Counted from the stretch's first letter, positions 1 through 5,935 are shown. The stretch is DNA of 6,189 nucleotides from JAJOKK01 sp965370555 (GCA_965370555.1 CBDUVB010000072.1:1-6189); one strand, 5' to 3'. Notes: generated from the sequence alone by a model not told the origin. A program made the numbers and translations.

Positions 1-683
1 ACGAGCGCCTGTAGCTTGAAGGCGAAGGTGTTCTTGCCGGACATCGCAACGGCATCCTCGTCCTCGCGGATCGCTTTTAACACACGCCCCCAAGGGGAGT
101 GCACGAGTCGTTCTACAATAAGATAGAGGACAAAAAGAATAGCAAGGACCAAAAAGAGATAAAACCAGTTATATGCCTTGGAAAACAGGCCGTGTATCCA
201 TCCCGGTAAATCAGGGTTATCGCTTAAGAATGCCTTGACCCCTCCGTGGATTGGCTCATAGATCGGCGAAGGGATCTGCTGAAGCCCCCACACGCCGTTT
301 GTAAGCCAGGACTCGTTCTTTAGCACTAATCTGATCGTCTCCGCGATCCCAATCGTGGCGATCGCGAGATAATCCGATCTGAGGCGCAGAGTGGGAATGC
401 CTATTAGGAAAGCGACGATCCCACAAACGATGGCTGCTGCCAGCAAACCAACGATGAATGGGAGCTCAAAACCTCCGAATATTCGCCCGTCCCACGCGCT
501 TGGTGGTGGACCGGAGACCAGGGCCGCGGCATAGGCCCCTACTGCGTAAAAGCCGGCAATTCCAATATTGAACAGGCCGGTATACCCCCACTGAATGTTA
601 AGCCCGAGCGCAAGAACTCCATAAGTACCTGCGGTAATGGCAAAGAAGACAACGTAATTGATAATTCCAACGAGTGTATCCAT
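1..683 (-). CDS. livM: LIV-type ABC transporter permease LivM (N-terminal 227 residues, cut by left edge)
   Basis: This is one of the two inner-membrane permeases of a branched-chain amino-acid type (HAAT family) ABC importer. It pairs with LivH and is driven by LivG and LivF. I translated it by hand from the ATG at 683; the frame stays open to base 1, so the C-terminus is missing (the family usually has about 300-350 residues). Family features are the LivM segment ALGLNIQWGYTGLFNIG (residues 25-41), the FYAVGAYAAAL helix (45-55), TLRLRSDYLAIATIGIAE (98-115), and the cytoplasmic coupling (EAA-like) loop GRVLKAIREDEDAVAMSG (199-216), which contacts an ATPase. Several hydrophobic helices are evident. 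The start overlaps the livH stop by one base (TAATG), and GAGG lies five bases upstream, so translation is probably coupled. The family is clear; the exact substrate is not. Confidence 0.93.
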   Translation of the reverse strand, partial: MDTLVGIINYVVFFAITAGTYGVLALGLNIQWGYTGLFNIGIAGFYAVGAYAAALVSGPPPSAWDGRIFGGFELPFIVGLLAAAIVCGIVAFLIGIPTLRLRSDYLAIATIGIAETIRLVLKNESWLTNGVWGLQQIPSPIYEPIHGGVKAFLSDNPDLPGWIHGLFSKAYNWFYLFLVLAILFVLYLIVERLVHSPWGRVLKAIREDEDAVAMSGKNTFAFKLQAL

Positions 684-1606
684 TATCGCCTCTTCCCCAG
701 TAATCCGGTTGGCTTCACTAACAGCATGAGGATCATGATGATGAAGGCCACCGCCGGTTTATACCCCGTCGGGATGAACGCGGTCGAAACTTCTTCGGTG
801 ATTCCTATCACCATCCCTCCGACGATCGCCCCGTACGGGTTGCCGATTCCGCCCAGGACGACCGCTGCGAAGATCGATAGGAGCATCTGCCACCCCAATT
901 CCGGGGTGATGAACTTGTTTTCGATCCCCGCCAAGATGCCGGCTGTCGCTGCCAGAGCTCCCCCGATCACCCAGGTCCACACGACTACCCGATCAGTATT
1001 GATCCCTGTAACGCGAGCAAGCGCGTTGTTATCCGCAGTTGCCCGCATCGCCTTCCCTATCTTGGTATATTTGAGAAAGGCATGCACCAGCACGACGAGC
1101 ACAATGGTGACGAGAACGATGAACACCTGATCGGGTTTGATCCTTATCCCCAGCCCCGGAATTACAGTCGCTATTTGAATCTTTTCGATGTAGTAGTGTG
1201 GCTGGGGTCCCCAGAAGAACTGGAGGGTGTTCCTTAATACCAAGGCGACCCCGATCGAAGACATCATCAGGATGACCGATGAGGACCCGCGCAACCGCTT
1301 GAAGAGTATGCGGTCGATCAAGACTACCGCCACGGCCGTCAGCCCTATTGCCAAGATAGCGGCGAGGATGAACCCAAAGCCGAACGAGAGAGGTCCTATG
1401 GGTGTGTTGGGTATACTCCAAGAGACGAATAGGGTGAATACGCCGAGAGCGATGTAGGCTCCGAGTGCCATCATGTCGCCGTAGGCAAAGTTGGAGAAGC
1501 CAAGGATGCTGTAGGTGAGAGAGACACCGATCCCGCCCAGGGAAAGGATGCTCCCCGAGATGACGCCGTATACGAGCAACTGTGGAATTCTTGATAGTGC
1601 GTCCAT
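683..1606 (-). CDS. livH: LIV-type ABC transporter permease LivH
   Basis: This is the second inner-membrane permease of the HAAT-type importer. At 307 residues it has the normal LivH length. The N-terminal part has the typical run GVSLTYSILGFSNFAYGDMM (27-46), followed by several long hydrophobic helices. The cytoplasmic coupling loop is KAMRATADNNALARVTGIN (185-203), which matches the LivH pattern, and AVVLGGIGNPYGAIVGG (248-264) is the usual late-helix signature. The C-terminus has the family's short basic end (GLLGKRR). The ATG is preceded by GGGAG at a good distance. The gap to the livF stop is nine bases and the livM start overlaps its own stop, so it is part of one transcript. I see no disrupted or missing segment. 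Confidence 0.96.
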   Translation of the reverse strand: MDALSRIPQLLVYGVISGSILSLGGIGVSLTYSILGFSNFAYGDMMALGAYIALGVFTLFVSWSIPNTPIGPLSFGFGFILAAILAIGLTAVAVVLIDRILFKRLRGSSSVILMMSSIGVALVLRNTLQFFWGPQPHYYIEKIQIATVIPGLGIRIKPDQVFIVLVTIVLVVLVHAFLKYTKIGKAMRATADNNALARVTGINTDRVVVWTWVIGGALAATAGILAGIENKFITPELGWQMLLSIFAAVVLGGIGNPYGAIVGGMVIGITEEVSTAFIPTGYKPAVAFIIMILMLLVKPTGLLGKRR

Positions 1607-1615
1607 TTATTCTCC

Positions 1616-2320
1616 CTATCCGCCGAGATAGAGCTGCCCCACCTCCTCGTTGGCTAATAGGTTTTCACCTGTATCTTCGAAGCGGTTTCGACCACTGGCT
1701 AAGACGTAGCCACGGTTGGACAGCTTCAAGGACTCTTTGGCGTTCTGCTCCACTATGAGGATAGCTACGCCGCTCGCGTTGATGGCGACAATCCGCTCGA
1801 AGATCATCGTTGCCAAATTCGGAGCCAGGGCGGCGGAGGGCTCGTCCAGCATCAGGAGCTTCGGATCGAGCATCAGAGCCCGTCCCATCGCCACCATCTG
1901 CCGTTCGCCTCCACTCATCTTCCCCACGCGCTGCTTTCGACGGTCCTTTAAGATCGGGAAGAGATCATAGATTTCCTCCAGTCGTCCGCTGAAGTCATCG
2001 GTGAGGATGAACGCCCCCATCTCCAGGTTCTCATGTACGGTGAGCGAGGGGAAGATATTCTCCACCTGGGGCACGTATCCCATCCCCCGCCGCACGACCC
2101 GGTCGGGTGAAAGACCTGTGATCTCCTCTTCCGCGAAGGTGATCTGTCCCGCGGTCGGTGTGAGCAGGCCGAAGATCGTCTTCATCAGGGTCGATTTGCC
2201 GGCTCCGTTAGGGCCGATCACCGTGACGATCTCGCCAGCCCCCACTTCGATGGAGACTCCATGGAGAATCTCCATGTCTCCGTACCCGCTTGTGACAGCG
2301 TTAACCGTCAACAGAGACAT
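1616..2320 (-). CDS. livF: LIV-type ABC transporter ATP-binding protein LivF
   Basis: This is a cytoplasmic ATPase that forms a heterodimer with LivG and powers uptake through LivH/LivM. I chose the ATG at 2320 (234 residues). It has GGGGG five to six bases upstream and gives the usual LivF N-terminus, whereas the longer reading begins at a TTG without a clear ribosome site. Motifs: Walker A GPNGAGKST (36-44), Q-loop Gln85, signature MSGGE (135-139), Walker B LLMLDEP with catalytic Glu160. The switch position reads IVEQN (189-193), with Gln where most ABC ATPases have His. This is normal for LivF. The D-loop reads SAALAP where SLGLAP is commoner, a mild deviation. The gene overlaps the end of livG by 20 bases, which suggests translational coupling. 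Confidence 0.95.
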   Translation of the reverse strand: MSLLTVNAVTSGYGDMEILHGVSIEVGAGEIVTVIGPNGAGKSTLMKTIFGLLTPTAGQITFAEEEITGLSPDRVVRRGMGYVPQVENIFPSLTVHENLEMGAFILTDDFSGRLEEIYDLFPILKDRRKQRVGKMSGGERQMVAMGRALMLDPKLLMLDEPSAALAPNLATMIFERIVAINASGVAILIVEQNAKESLKLSNRGYVLASGRNRFEDTGENLLANEEVGQLYLGG

Positions 2321-3074
2321 ATTGACCCCCAAGGTAGGCGTCGAGCACCTCTTGCTTCTTCTGCACCTCCGCTGGCGTCCCCTCAGCGAGTTTATGCCCT
2401 TCGCTCATCACGATCACTGGGTTACAGAGTTTCATCACGAAATCCATGTCGTGTTCGATCAACAAGAAGGTCGTCTTCTTCTCCGTGCACAGGCGATAGA
2501 TCGAGTCGGCCAGACGTTTCAATAGAGTGCGGTTCACCCCGGCACCAGGTTCATCGAGCAAGACTAGTTTAGGTTCGCTCATCATCGTCTTGGCTAATTC
2601 GAGTAGCTTCTTCTGCCCGCCGGAGAGCTTCCCCGCGTACTCATCTTTAAGCTCTGTCAGTTCCAGAAATTCCAGGACCTCGTGTGCCCTCTCCCGGATC
2701 ACGTGCTCCTGCTTGCGCACCAGTCCGCAGCGCAGTAAGGGATTCCACATCCGTTCGCCGATCTGTTCGGTCGGTACGAGCATCAGGTTCTCCAATACCG
2801 TCATCTCCTTCCACTCGCGAGGGATCTGAAAAGTCCTTGCGATCCCCTTTTGGAAGACGCGATGTGGAGAGAGACCTGTGATCTCCTCATCACAGAGACG
2901 GACTGCCCCTTTGTCGGGTTTGGAGAACCCGGTGAGGAGATTGAATACCGTCGTCTTTCCAGCCCCGTTCGGTCCGATCAATCCGGTGATCGTGCCTTCA
3001 CTAACCTCGAATGAGCAGTCGTTTACAGCGCGCAATCCACCAAACCGTTTCGCAAGATTCTCTACGGCAAGCAC
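2301..3074 (-). CDS. livG: LIV-type ABC transporter ATP-binding protein LivG, first gene of the liv operon
   Basis: This is a cytoplasmic ATPase of the HAAT importer and the partner of LivF. I chose the GTG at 3074 (257 residues, starting MLAVENLAKRFGG) because GAGG lies nine bases upstream; the in-frame GTG at 3089 has only a T-rich tract before it. Motifs: Walker A GPNGAGKTT (34-42), Q-loop Gln83 in ARTFQIP, signature LSGGQ (150-154), Walker B LVLLDEP with Glu175, and a standard switch histidine His208 in LLIEHDMDFVM. The insert after the Q-loop (about 87-130) and the C-terminal tail ending in EVLDAYLGG (242-250) are LivG-like. It is the first gene after a promoter, leader ORF and terminator, so its expression is probably set by attenuation. 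Confidence 0.95.
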   Translation of the reverse strand: MLAVENLAKRFGGLRAVNDCSFEVSEGTITGLIGPNGAGKTTVFNLLTGFSKPDKGAVRLCDEEITGLSPHRVFQKGIARTFQIPREWKEMTVLENLMLVPTEQIGERMWNPLLRCGLVRKQEHVIRERAHEVLEFLELTELKDEYAGKLSGGQKKLLELAKTMMSEPKLVLLDEPGAGVNRTLLKRLADSIYRLCTEKKTTFLLIEHDMDFVMKLCNPVIVMSEGHKLAEGTPAEVQKKQEVLDAYLGGQYVSVDG

Positions 3075-3083
3075 TTCTCTGCA

Positions 3084-3088
3084 CCTCA
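3084..3088 (-). promoter_or_regulatory. Ribosome binding site of livG (TGAGG)
   Basis: On the minus strand TGAGG lies nine bases before the GTG at 3074, between the terminator U-tract and the gene. It decides the start: the alternative GTG at 3089 sits inside this segment and has no purine-rich site of its own. Confidence 0.55.
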
Positions 3089-3097
3089 CTTATAAAG

Positions 3098-3131
3098 AAA
3101 AAAACCGACAAGCCTTTCGGCCTTCGGTTTT
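3098..3131 (-). terminator. Intrinsic terminator in the livG leader (probable attenuator)
   Basis: Read on the minus strand, AAAACCGA (3131-3124) pairs with TCGGTTTT (3108-3101). After one bulged G, AGGCC (3123-3119) pairs with GGCTT (3114-3110, one G-U pair), closing a GAAA tetraloop of the GNRA type. The outer stem runs into seven consecutive T (3104-3098). This is a well-formed Rho-independent terminator. It lies downstream of the leader promoter and about 23 bases before livG, so it would stop transcription before the structural genes unless it is overridden. It would also stop read-through from the mnh genes. Confidence 0.88.
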
Positions 3132-3137
3132 CCGGGT

Positions 3138-3166
3138 TTTAGTAGCACACGCCCGGGGCTACTAAA
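3138..3166 (-). promoter_or_regulatory. Leader hairpin overlapping the leader-peptide stop codon
   Basis: On the minus strand TTTAGTAGC (3166-3158) and GCTACTAAA (3146-3138) form a perfect 9-bp stem with an 11-base loop, CCCGGGCGTGT. With an internal loop it can extend by GGG (3172-3170) to CCC (3136-3134). The 5' arm contains the leader stop codon (TAG at 3164-3162), so a ribosome terminating there would keep this stem open. The loop bases CCGGG (3156-3152) can alternatively pair with CCCGG (3136-3132), which would give a pseudoknot just before the terminator. The pairing is seen in the sequence; a regulatory role is inference. Confidence 0.7.
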
Positions 3167-3242
3167 TAACCCACGCCAGCATAAAGTAACTAAAGAAACT
3201 GCTACTACTAGTTTTCACCTCCAAGATAGTTATCCGAGCCAT
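3162..3242 (-). CDS. Putative 26-residue leader peptide of the liv operon
   Basis: This short ORF lies between the promoter and the terminator. It starts at an ATG with a perfect GGAGG (3252-3248) five bases upstream and ends in two tandem TAG codons (3164-3159). The peptide begins MARIT, and its last 16 residues are TSSSSFFSYFMLAWVI: four consecutive serine codons (AGT AGT AGC AGT, 3209-3198), another Ser, then Phe, Tyr, Met, Leu, Ala, Trp, Val and Ile. It has no catalytic or structural signature. Its position suggests a sensor for charged-tRNA supply or, because of the hydrophobic tail with Trp two residues before the end, possibly a nascent-chain arrest peptide. A longer in-frame reading would begin inside mnhD and span the promoter, so I reject it. 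Translation is well supported by the ribosome site but unproven. Confidence 0.7.
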   Translation of the reverse strand: MARITILEVKTSSSSFFSYFMLAWVI

Positions 3243-3247
3243 TCTTT

Positions 3248-3252
3248 CCTCC
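3248..3252 (-). promoter_or_regulatory. Ribosome binding site of the leader peptide (GGAGG)
   Basis: GGAGG with a five-base spacer (AAAGA) before the ATG at 3242. It is one of the best ribosome sites in the window, and it is the main reason to treat the 26-codon ORF as translated and to choose this ATG over the in-frame ATG twelve bases upstream. Confidence 0.75.
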
Positions 3253-3261
3253 ATGCTTGCG

Positions 3262-3290
3262 ATCCTAACAGAGTCGGAGCAAATTGTCAA
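3262..3290 (-). promoter_or_regulatory. Sigma70-type promoter for the liv leader and operon
   Basis: On the minus strand the -35 box is a perfect TTGACA (3290-3285), followed by a 17-base spacer and a -10 box TAGGAT (3267-3262, four of six consensus bases). TGT directly before the -10 box makes it an extended -10 element. Initiation would fall near 3254-3257, only a few bases before the leader ribosome site. The -35 box starts 37 bases after the mnhD stop codon, so liv has its own promoter in the gap. No operator was identified. Confidence 0.82.
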
Positions 3291-3327
3291 GACCATTTCG
3301 AATTCCGATATGCCAAGGACCCTCGTC

Positions 3328-4863
3328 TTAACCGAGCGCGGAGAGGAGGAAGACGAGGAAAAAACCGGCAAGGATGACGAGTACCCCTTCTTCGAGATGG
3401 AAGATCCGTTGTGGCAAGGGAAGTTGGCGTTTGGGGAGGATGCGGTAGATCAGGTAGCCAACGCCGACCACGAGCAGGCTCTCAAGAACGTGAAACGTAG
3501 TGAAGGTCTCCTTCCACATCTCCATAGGGAGAAAGAGGCGAGATAATGGAAGAAAGAGAAGTATGGGAAAGGCGAGGGTTGCGTAGGTAAGGTTCTTAGG
3601 CCACGGTGAGGACGGGCCACGTTCAAAGCGGAAGAGTGGGATTAACTTAGAAAAGGAGATCACAGTCCCAATGGATAGCACGAGGAGGACCCCTTGTACC
3701 ACAGGCGATCTTACCCCACTTACGAGAAGGCTTTTCCCGCAGAACCCGGCCAATGGTGGAAGACCCATGATCCCCATCGTTCCCACAAGGAGCCCCATTC
3801 GGGTCGCAAGAGGAATCTGCGCACGCTCAACAATGAGCCCGGGAATTGTCCTTCTCTTGGTAACCTTTACGGCAGTCCCAGCGGCGAGGAAGAGAAGCCC
3901 CTTGAACAGGCCGTGGCCAACTGCGTAGGCGATGCTCCCGTCGATCGTGATCGGCAAACCGATTCCAATCCCAAGGAGAATGTACCCAATCTGGGATAGG
4001 GTATGAAAAGCGAGCATCCGCTTCAGATCGTAAGTGAAGATCGCGTAGACAACCCCGAACAGGCCGGTGAGAGATCCAAGGACGAGGAGGGGCAGGGAGA
4101 GATCGACAACGGCCGCTAGCCTGAGAAGTACCACAACCCCCATCTTGATCACCAGGCCGGAGAGGAGGGCGGAGATTGCGGGAGAAGCGCTGGCATGCGC
4201 GGCAGGAAGCCACAACGAGAAGATGAAGATCCCCGACTTGATAGCGATCCCCGTGACGAGAAGGGAGGAGGCGAGGAGTAGCCACGGCGTGCCCTGCTCC
4301 GCAGCGAGCCGCGAAGCGAGCAGCCCGAGGTTAAGGGTCCCTGTATGATGATAAATTATTGCAACGCCGAACAGGTACATCCCCATCCCGAGGGAGGCGA
4401 GGAGCAGGTACTTGAGGCTTGCCCAGATCTGATAGGCTCGCCTCTCGTAGGCAACGAGGAGGCAGCTCGTCAGGGTGAGGAGCTCCACGATCACATAGAT
4501 ATTGAACAGATCCCGCGCAAACAGAAGGGCGAACACGGACCCAAATAGGAGGTGGAGCAGCATATAGAAATAGGGATGGAGTCGGTCCTTCCACAGGTAA
4601 GCGATCACCCCCCCAACGAGGAAAAGCACAAGAAGACAGAAGACGAGGCTGTAACTATCGGCAGCGAGTTCAACACCCATCCCTCTGCTCCACCCACCGA
4701 GGACGAGCGAGATCGTCTCCCCGTGGGCAAAGCGCACGAACAGCCCGCCCACAAGCGTGGCGTCAAGCAGGAGGGAGAAGAGAAGCAGTCCCCGTATTCC
4801 TCTCTTCCAGGCGAGGCTCACCGCGGCGAACAGGAAATGGCTAAGGGGTAGCAGGGCGATCAT
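3328..4863 (-). CDS. mnhD: Mnh/Mrp cation:proton antiporter subunit D (NuoN/NuoL-like)
   Basis: This is a large proton-translocating-type membrane subunit of the multi-subunit Mrp antiporter, homologous to the antiporter-like subunits of complex I and to MbhH of membrane-bound hydrogenases. It has 511 residues, a normal MrpD length, and about fourteen hydrophobic helices. Landmarks: Glu127 in YVIVELLTLTSC (123-134) and Lys209 in GIAIKSGIFIFSLWLPAAH (205-223), the Glu/Lys pair of the half-channels; KRMLAFHTLSQIGYILLGIG (281-300); the conserved His317 and Lys321 in GHGLFKGLLFLAAG (316-329); and LPPLAGFCGK with Lys377 (368-377). The ATG overlaps the mnhC stop by four bases (ATGA) and follows GGAGAAGGA. 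No disruption is seen. It is the last mnh gene here, and no hairpin-plus-T terminator follows before the liv promoter. Confidence 0.93.
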   Translation of the reverse strand: MIALLPLSHFLFAAVSLAWKRGIRGLLLFSLLLDATLVGGLFVRFAHGETISLVLGGWSRGMGVELAADSYSLVFCLLVLFLVGGVIAYLWKDRLHPYFYMLLHLLFGSVFALLFARDLFNIYVIVELLTLTSCLLVAYERRAYQIWASLKYLLLASLGMGMYLFGVAIIYHHTGTLNLGLLASRLAAEQGTPWLLLASSLLVTGIAIKSGIFIFSLWLPAAHASASPAISALLSGLVIKMGVVVLLRLAAVVDLSLPLLVLGSLTGLFGVVYAIFTYDLKRMLAFHTLSQIGYILLGIGIGLPITIDGSIAYAVGHGLFKGLLFLAAGTAVKVTKRRTIPGLIVERAQIPLATRMGLLVGTMGIMGLPPLAGFCGKSLLVSGVRSPVVQGVLLVLSIGTVISFSKLIPLFRFERGPSSPWPKNLTYATLAFPILLFLPLSRLFLPMEMWKETFTTFHVLESLLVVGVGYLIYRILPKRQLPLPQRIFHLEEGVLVILAGFFLVFLLSALG

Positions 4864-5222
4864 TGTTCCTTCTCCTCGCGGCTGATCTCGTGTTCGATCC
4901 GTTGCGAATCGGTGGTGTGGTAACGCTCGACAAGGAGCATGACGAAGACGAGAGCCAGGGCAAGGACCGCGAAGTTGATCACGATGGCAGAGAGGACGAG
5001 GGCCTGCGGAAGAGGGTCAACGTAAGGAGCGTGGGCCAGGGAATGGACGATCGGTGGAACGCCGTTTCGCCTCGCGTTCAAGGAGACGAGGCAGAGGATC
5101 GCGCTCCCGTTCACCAGCCCCAGTGCGAGGAGTTTGACCACGAGGTCGCGGCGGAGGATCAACCCAAGGAGGCCAATCCCGAACAGGAGGATAGCGATCG
5201 TCACCCCATTTACCACTTCCAT
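4860..5222 (-). CDS. mnhC: Mnh/Mrp cation:proton antiporter subunit C (NuoK-like)
   Basis: This is a small inner-membrane subunit of the Mrp antiporter, homologous to NuoK and MbhG. It has 120 residues, typical of MnhC, with three hydrophobic helices (about 6-24, 27-48 and 72-98). The diagnostic segment is DPLPQALVLSAIVINFA (69-85), close to the family pattern DPLPQALVLTAIVIGFA. The C-terminus is a charged cytoplasmic tail (about 99-120). I chose the ATG at 5222 because it overlaps the preceding stop by one base (TGATG) and has GGGGGGAG just upstream; a longer in-frame reading to 5432 would add a non-hydrophobic, Pro/Arg-rich stretch lying over the upstream gene and is rejected. It is coupled to mnhD by a four-base overlap. 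Confidence 0.92.
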   Translation of the reverse strand: MEVVNGVTIAILLFGIGLLGLILRRDLVVKLLALGLVNGSAILCLVSLNARRNGVPPIVHSLAHAPYVDPLPQALVLSAIVINFAVLALALVFVMLLVERYHTTDSQRIEHEISREEKEQ

Positions 5223-5935
5223 CAGATCTCCCCCCGGTGTCGGACGAAGGCGTAGATAACGACCCACGTGCCTATGAATACGTTCACACCTATCAACACG
5301 TTGTAGATCAGGATCGAACCACCACTTACAAGGCTTCCCAGTCTCCCACGGGGAAGGAGATCGGTGAGGGGGAGCCGACCGAAGAGAACCGGGATAAGCG
5401 CTAGGAGGAGGATGGCGAGGAGGACCTGCCATTGGAATCGTTCGAGGGCTGCCTCATGGAATCGCCGTGCCACGACATCTGCCCCGAGGGCGATCGCGCA
5501 GAGAAGGAGGCCCGTCCCGGCAACGGCCCCTCCGCTGAACCCGCCCCCCGAAGAAGGGTGTCCAAAGAGGACGAGGTAGATCCCGAGGAGGAGGATCGGC
5601 GGGAAGAGGATGTCGGCGGAGATGCGGATGACCTGTGATTCGGGGATATGCGTGACCTCTTCCGCGCTTCCCTTCTGTTGGACAAGGTAGAAGTGAACCC
5701 CGAGAACGGCAACCGAGAAGATGAGAATCTCGAACAGGGTATCGTACAGTCGGTAGTTGAGATAGATGGCAGAGACGAGATTCGCCGCGCCTGTATCGCT
5801 CACTCCTTTCTCGATGTAAGCCGCACCGGCCTCCTCCTGCGCGCCGCGATAGTCGAACGTCATCATGAGAACCGTACAGAAGGAGAAGACGAGGAGCGCG
5901 GCAATGATGATCATACTGCGTGCTGATCGTCTCAT
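5222..5935 (-). CDS. mnhB: Mnh/Mrp subunit B with MbhE-like N-terminal domain
   Basis: This 237-residue membrane protein appears to combine two antiporter modules. The N-terminal part has one helix (about 7-25), a short external segment, and then the MbhE/MrpA-C-terminal pattern GAANLVSAIYLNYRLYDTLF (49-68) continuing to AVLGV. The C-terminal part is MnhB/MbhF: ISADILFPPILLLGIYLVLF (105-124), the glycine motif GHPSSGGGFSGG (125-136), and a last helix pair including NVLIGVNVFIGTWVVIYAF (212-230). The usual motif is GHxxPGGGFxGG; here Ser replaces Pro. Separate MnhB proteins are about 140 residues, so the extra 100 are the MbhE-like region. AAGGAGG lies eight bases before the ATG, which overlaps the preceding stop by four bases (ATGA). 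Family assignment is firm; the fusion reading rests on motif recognition. Confidence 0.88.
   Translation of the reverse strand: MRRSARSMIIIAALLVFSFCTVLMMTFDYRGAQEEAGAAYIEKGVSDTGAANLVSAIYLNYRLYDTLFEILIFSVAVLGVHFYLVQQKGSAEEVTHIPESQVIRISADILFPPILLLGIYLVLFGHPSSGGGFSGGAVAGTGLLLCAIALGADVVARRFHEAALERFQWQVLLAILLLALIPVLFGRLPLTDLLPRGRLGSLVSGGSILIYNVLIGVNVFIGTWVVIYAFVRHRGEI

Noticed and set aside
726..1130. Plus-strand ORF of 134 residues opposite livH
   Set aside because: Low-complexity Thr/Pro/Ile-rich shadow of a clearly real permease gene; no recognisable motif.
1616..2320. LivF as an inactive ATPase because the switch histidine is Gln
   Set aside because: EQN at this position is typical of the LivF family, and the Walker A, signature and Walker B motifs are intact.
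2321..2332. TTG start for LivF at 2332
   Set aside because: The ATG four codons later has a G-rich ribosome site directly upstream and gives the usual LivF N-terminus.
3075..3089. Five-residue N-terminal extension of LivG from the GTG at 3089
   Set aside because: The bases before it are the T-rich terminator tail with no ribosome site, whereas the GTG at 3074 has GAGG at a workable distance and gives a standard N-terminus.
3090..3260. T-box or metabolite riboswitch in the liv leader
   Set aside because: No T-box sequence (AGGGUGGNACCGCG-like) and no recognised riboswitch core is visible. A translated leader ORF explains the region better.
3291..3327. Terminator for the mnh operon directly after mnhD
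   Set aside because: The segment holds only weak inverted matches (for example a GAATTC palindrome) and no T-tract on the minus strand.
3162..3371. A 69-residue minus-strand reading that contains the leader peptide in its C-terminal part
   Set aside because: Its start lies inside mnhD and it runs through the promoter. The GGAGG-led ATG at 3242, downstream of the promoter, is a much better start.
3253..3546. Plus-strand ORF spanning the liv promoter and the end of mnhD
   Set aside because: It is antisense to a conserved gene and to promoter elements; its acidic composition comes from the opposite strand.
4863..5255. Plus-strand ORF encoding a highly acidic protein opposite mnhC/mnhB, and similar charged plus-strand ORFs at 4552-4851 and 5648-5926
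   Set aside because: These are antisense shadows. Hydrophobic codons on the minus strand read as purine-rich, charged codons on the plus strand; they have no family signature.
5223..5432. 70-residue N-terminal extension of MnhC
   Set aside because: The added segment is Pro/Arg/Ser-rich and lies over the mnhB coding region; the ATG at 5222 has the stop-start overlap and ribosome site.
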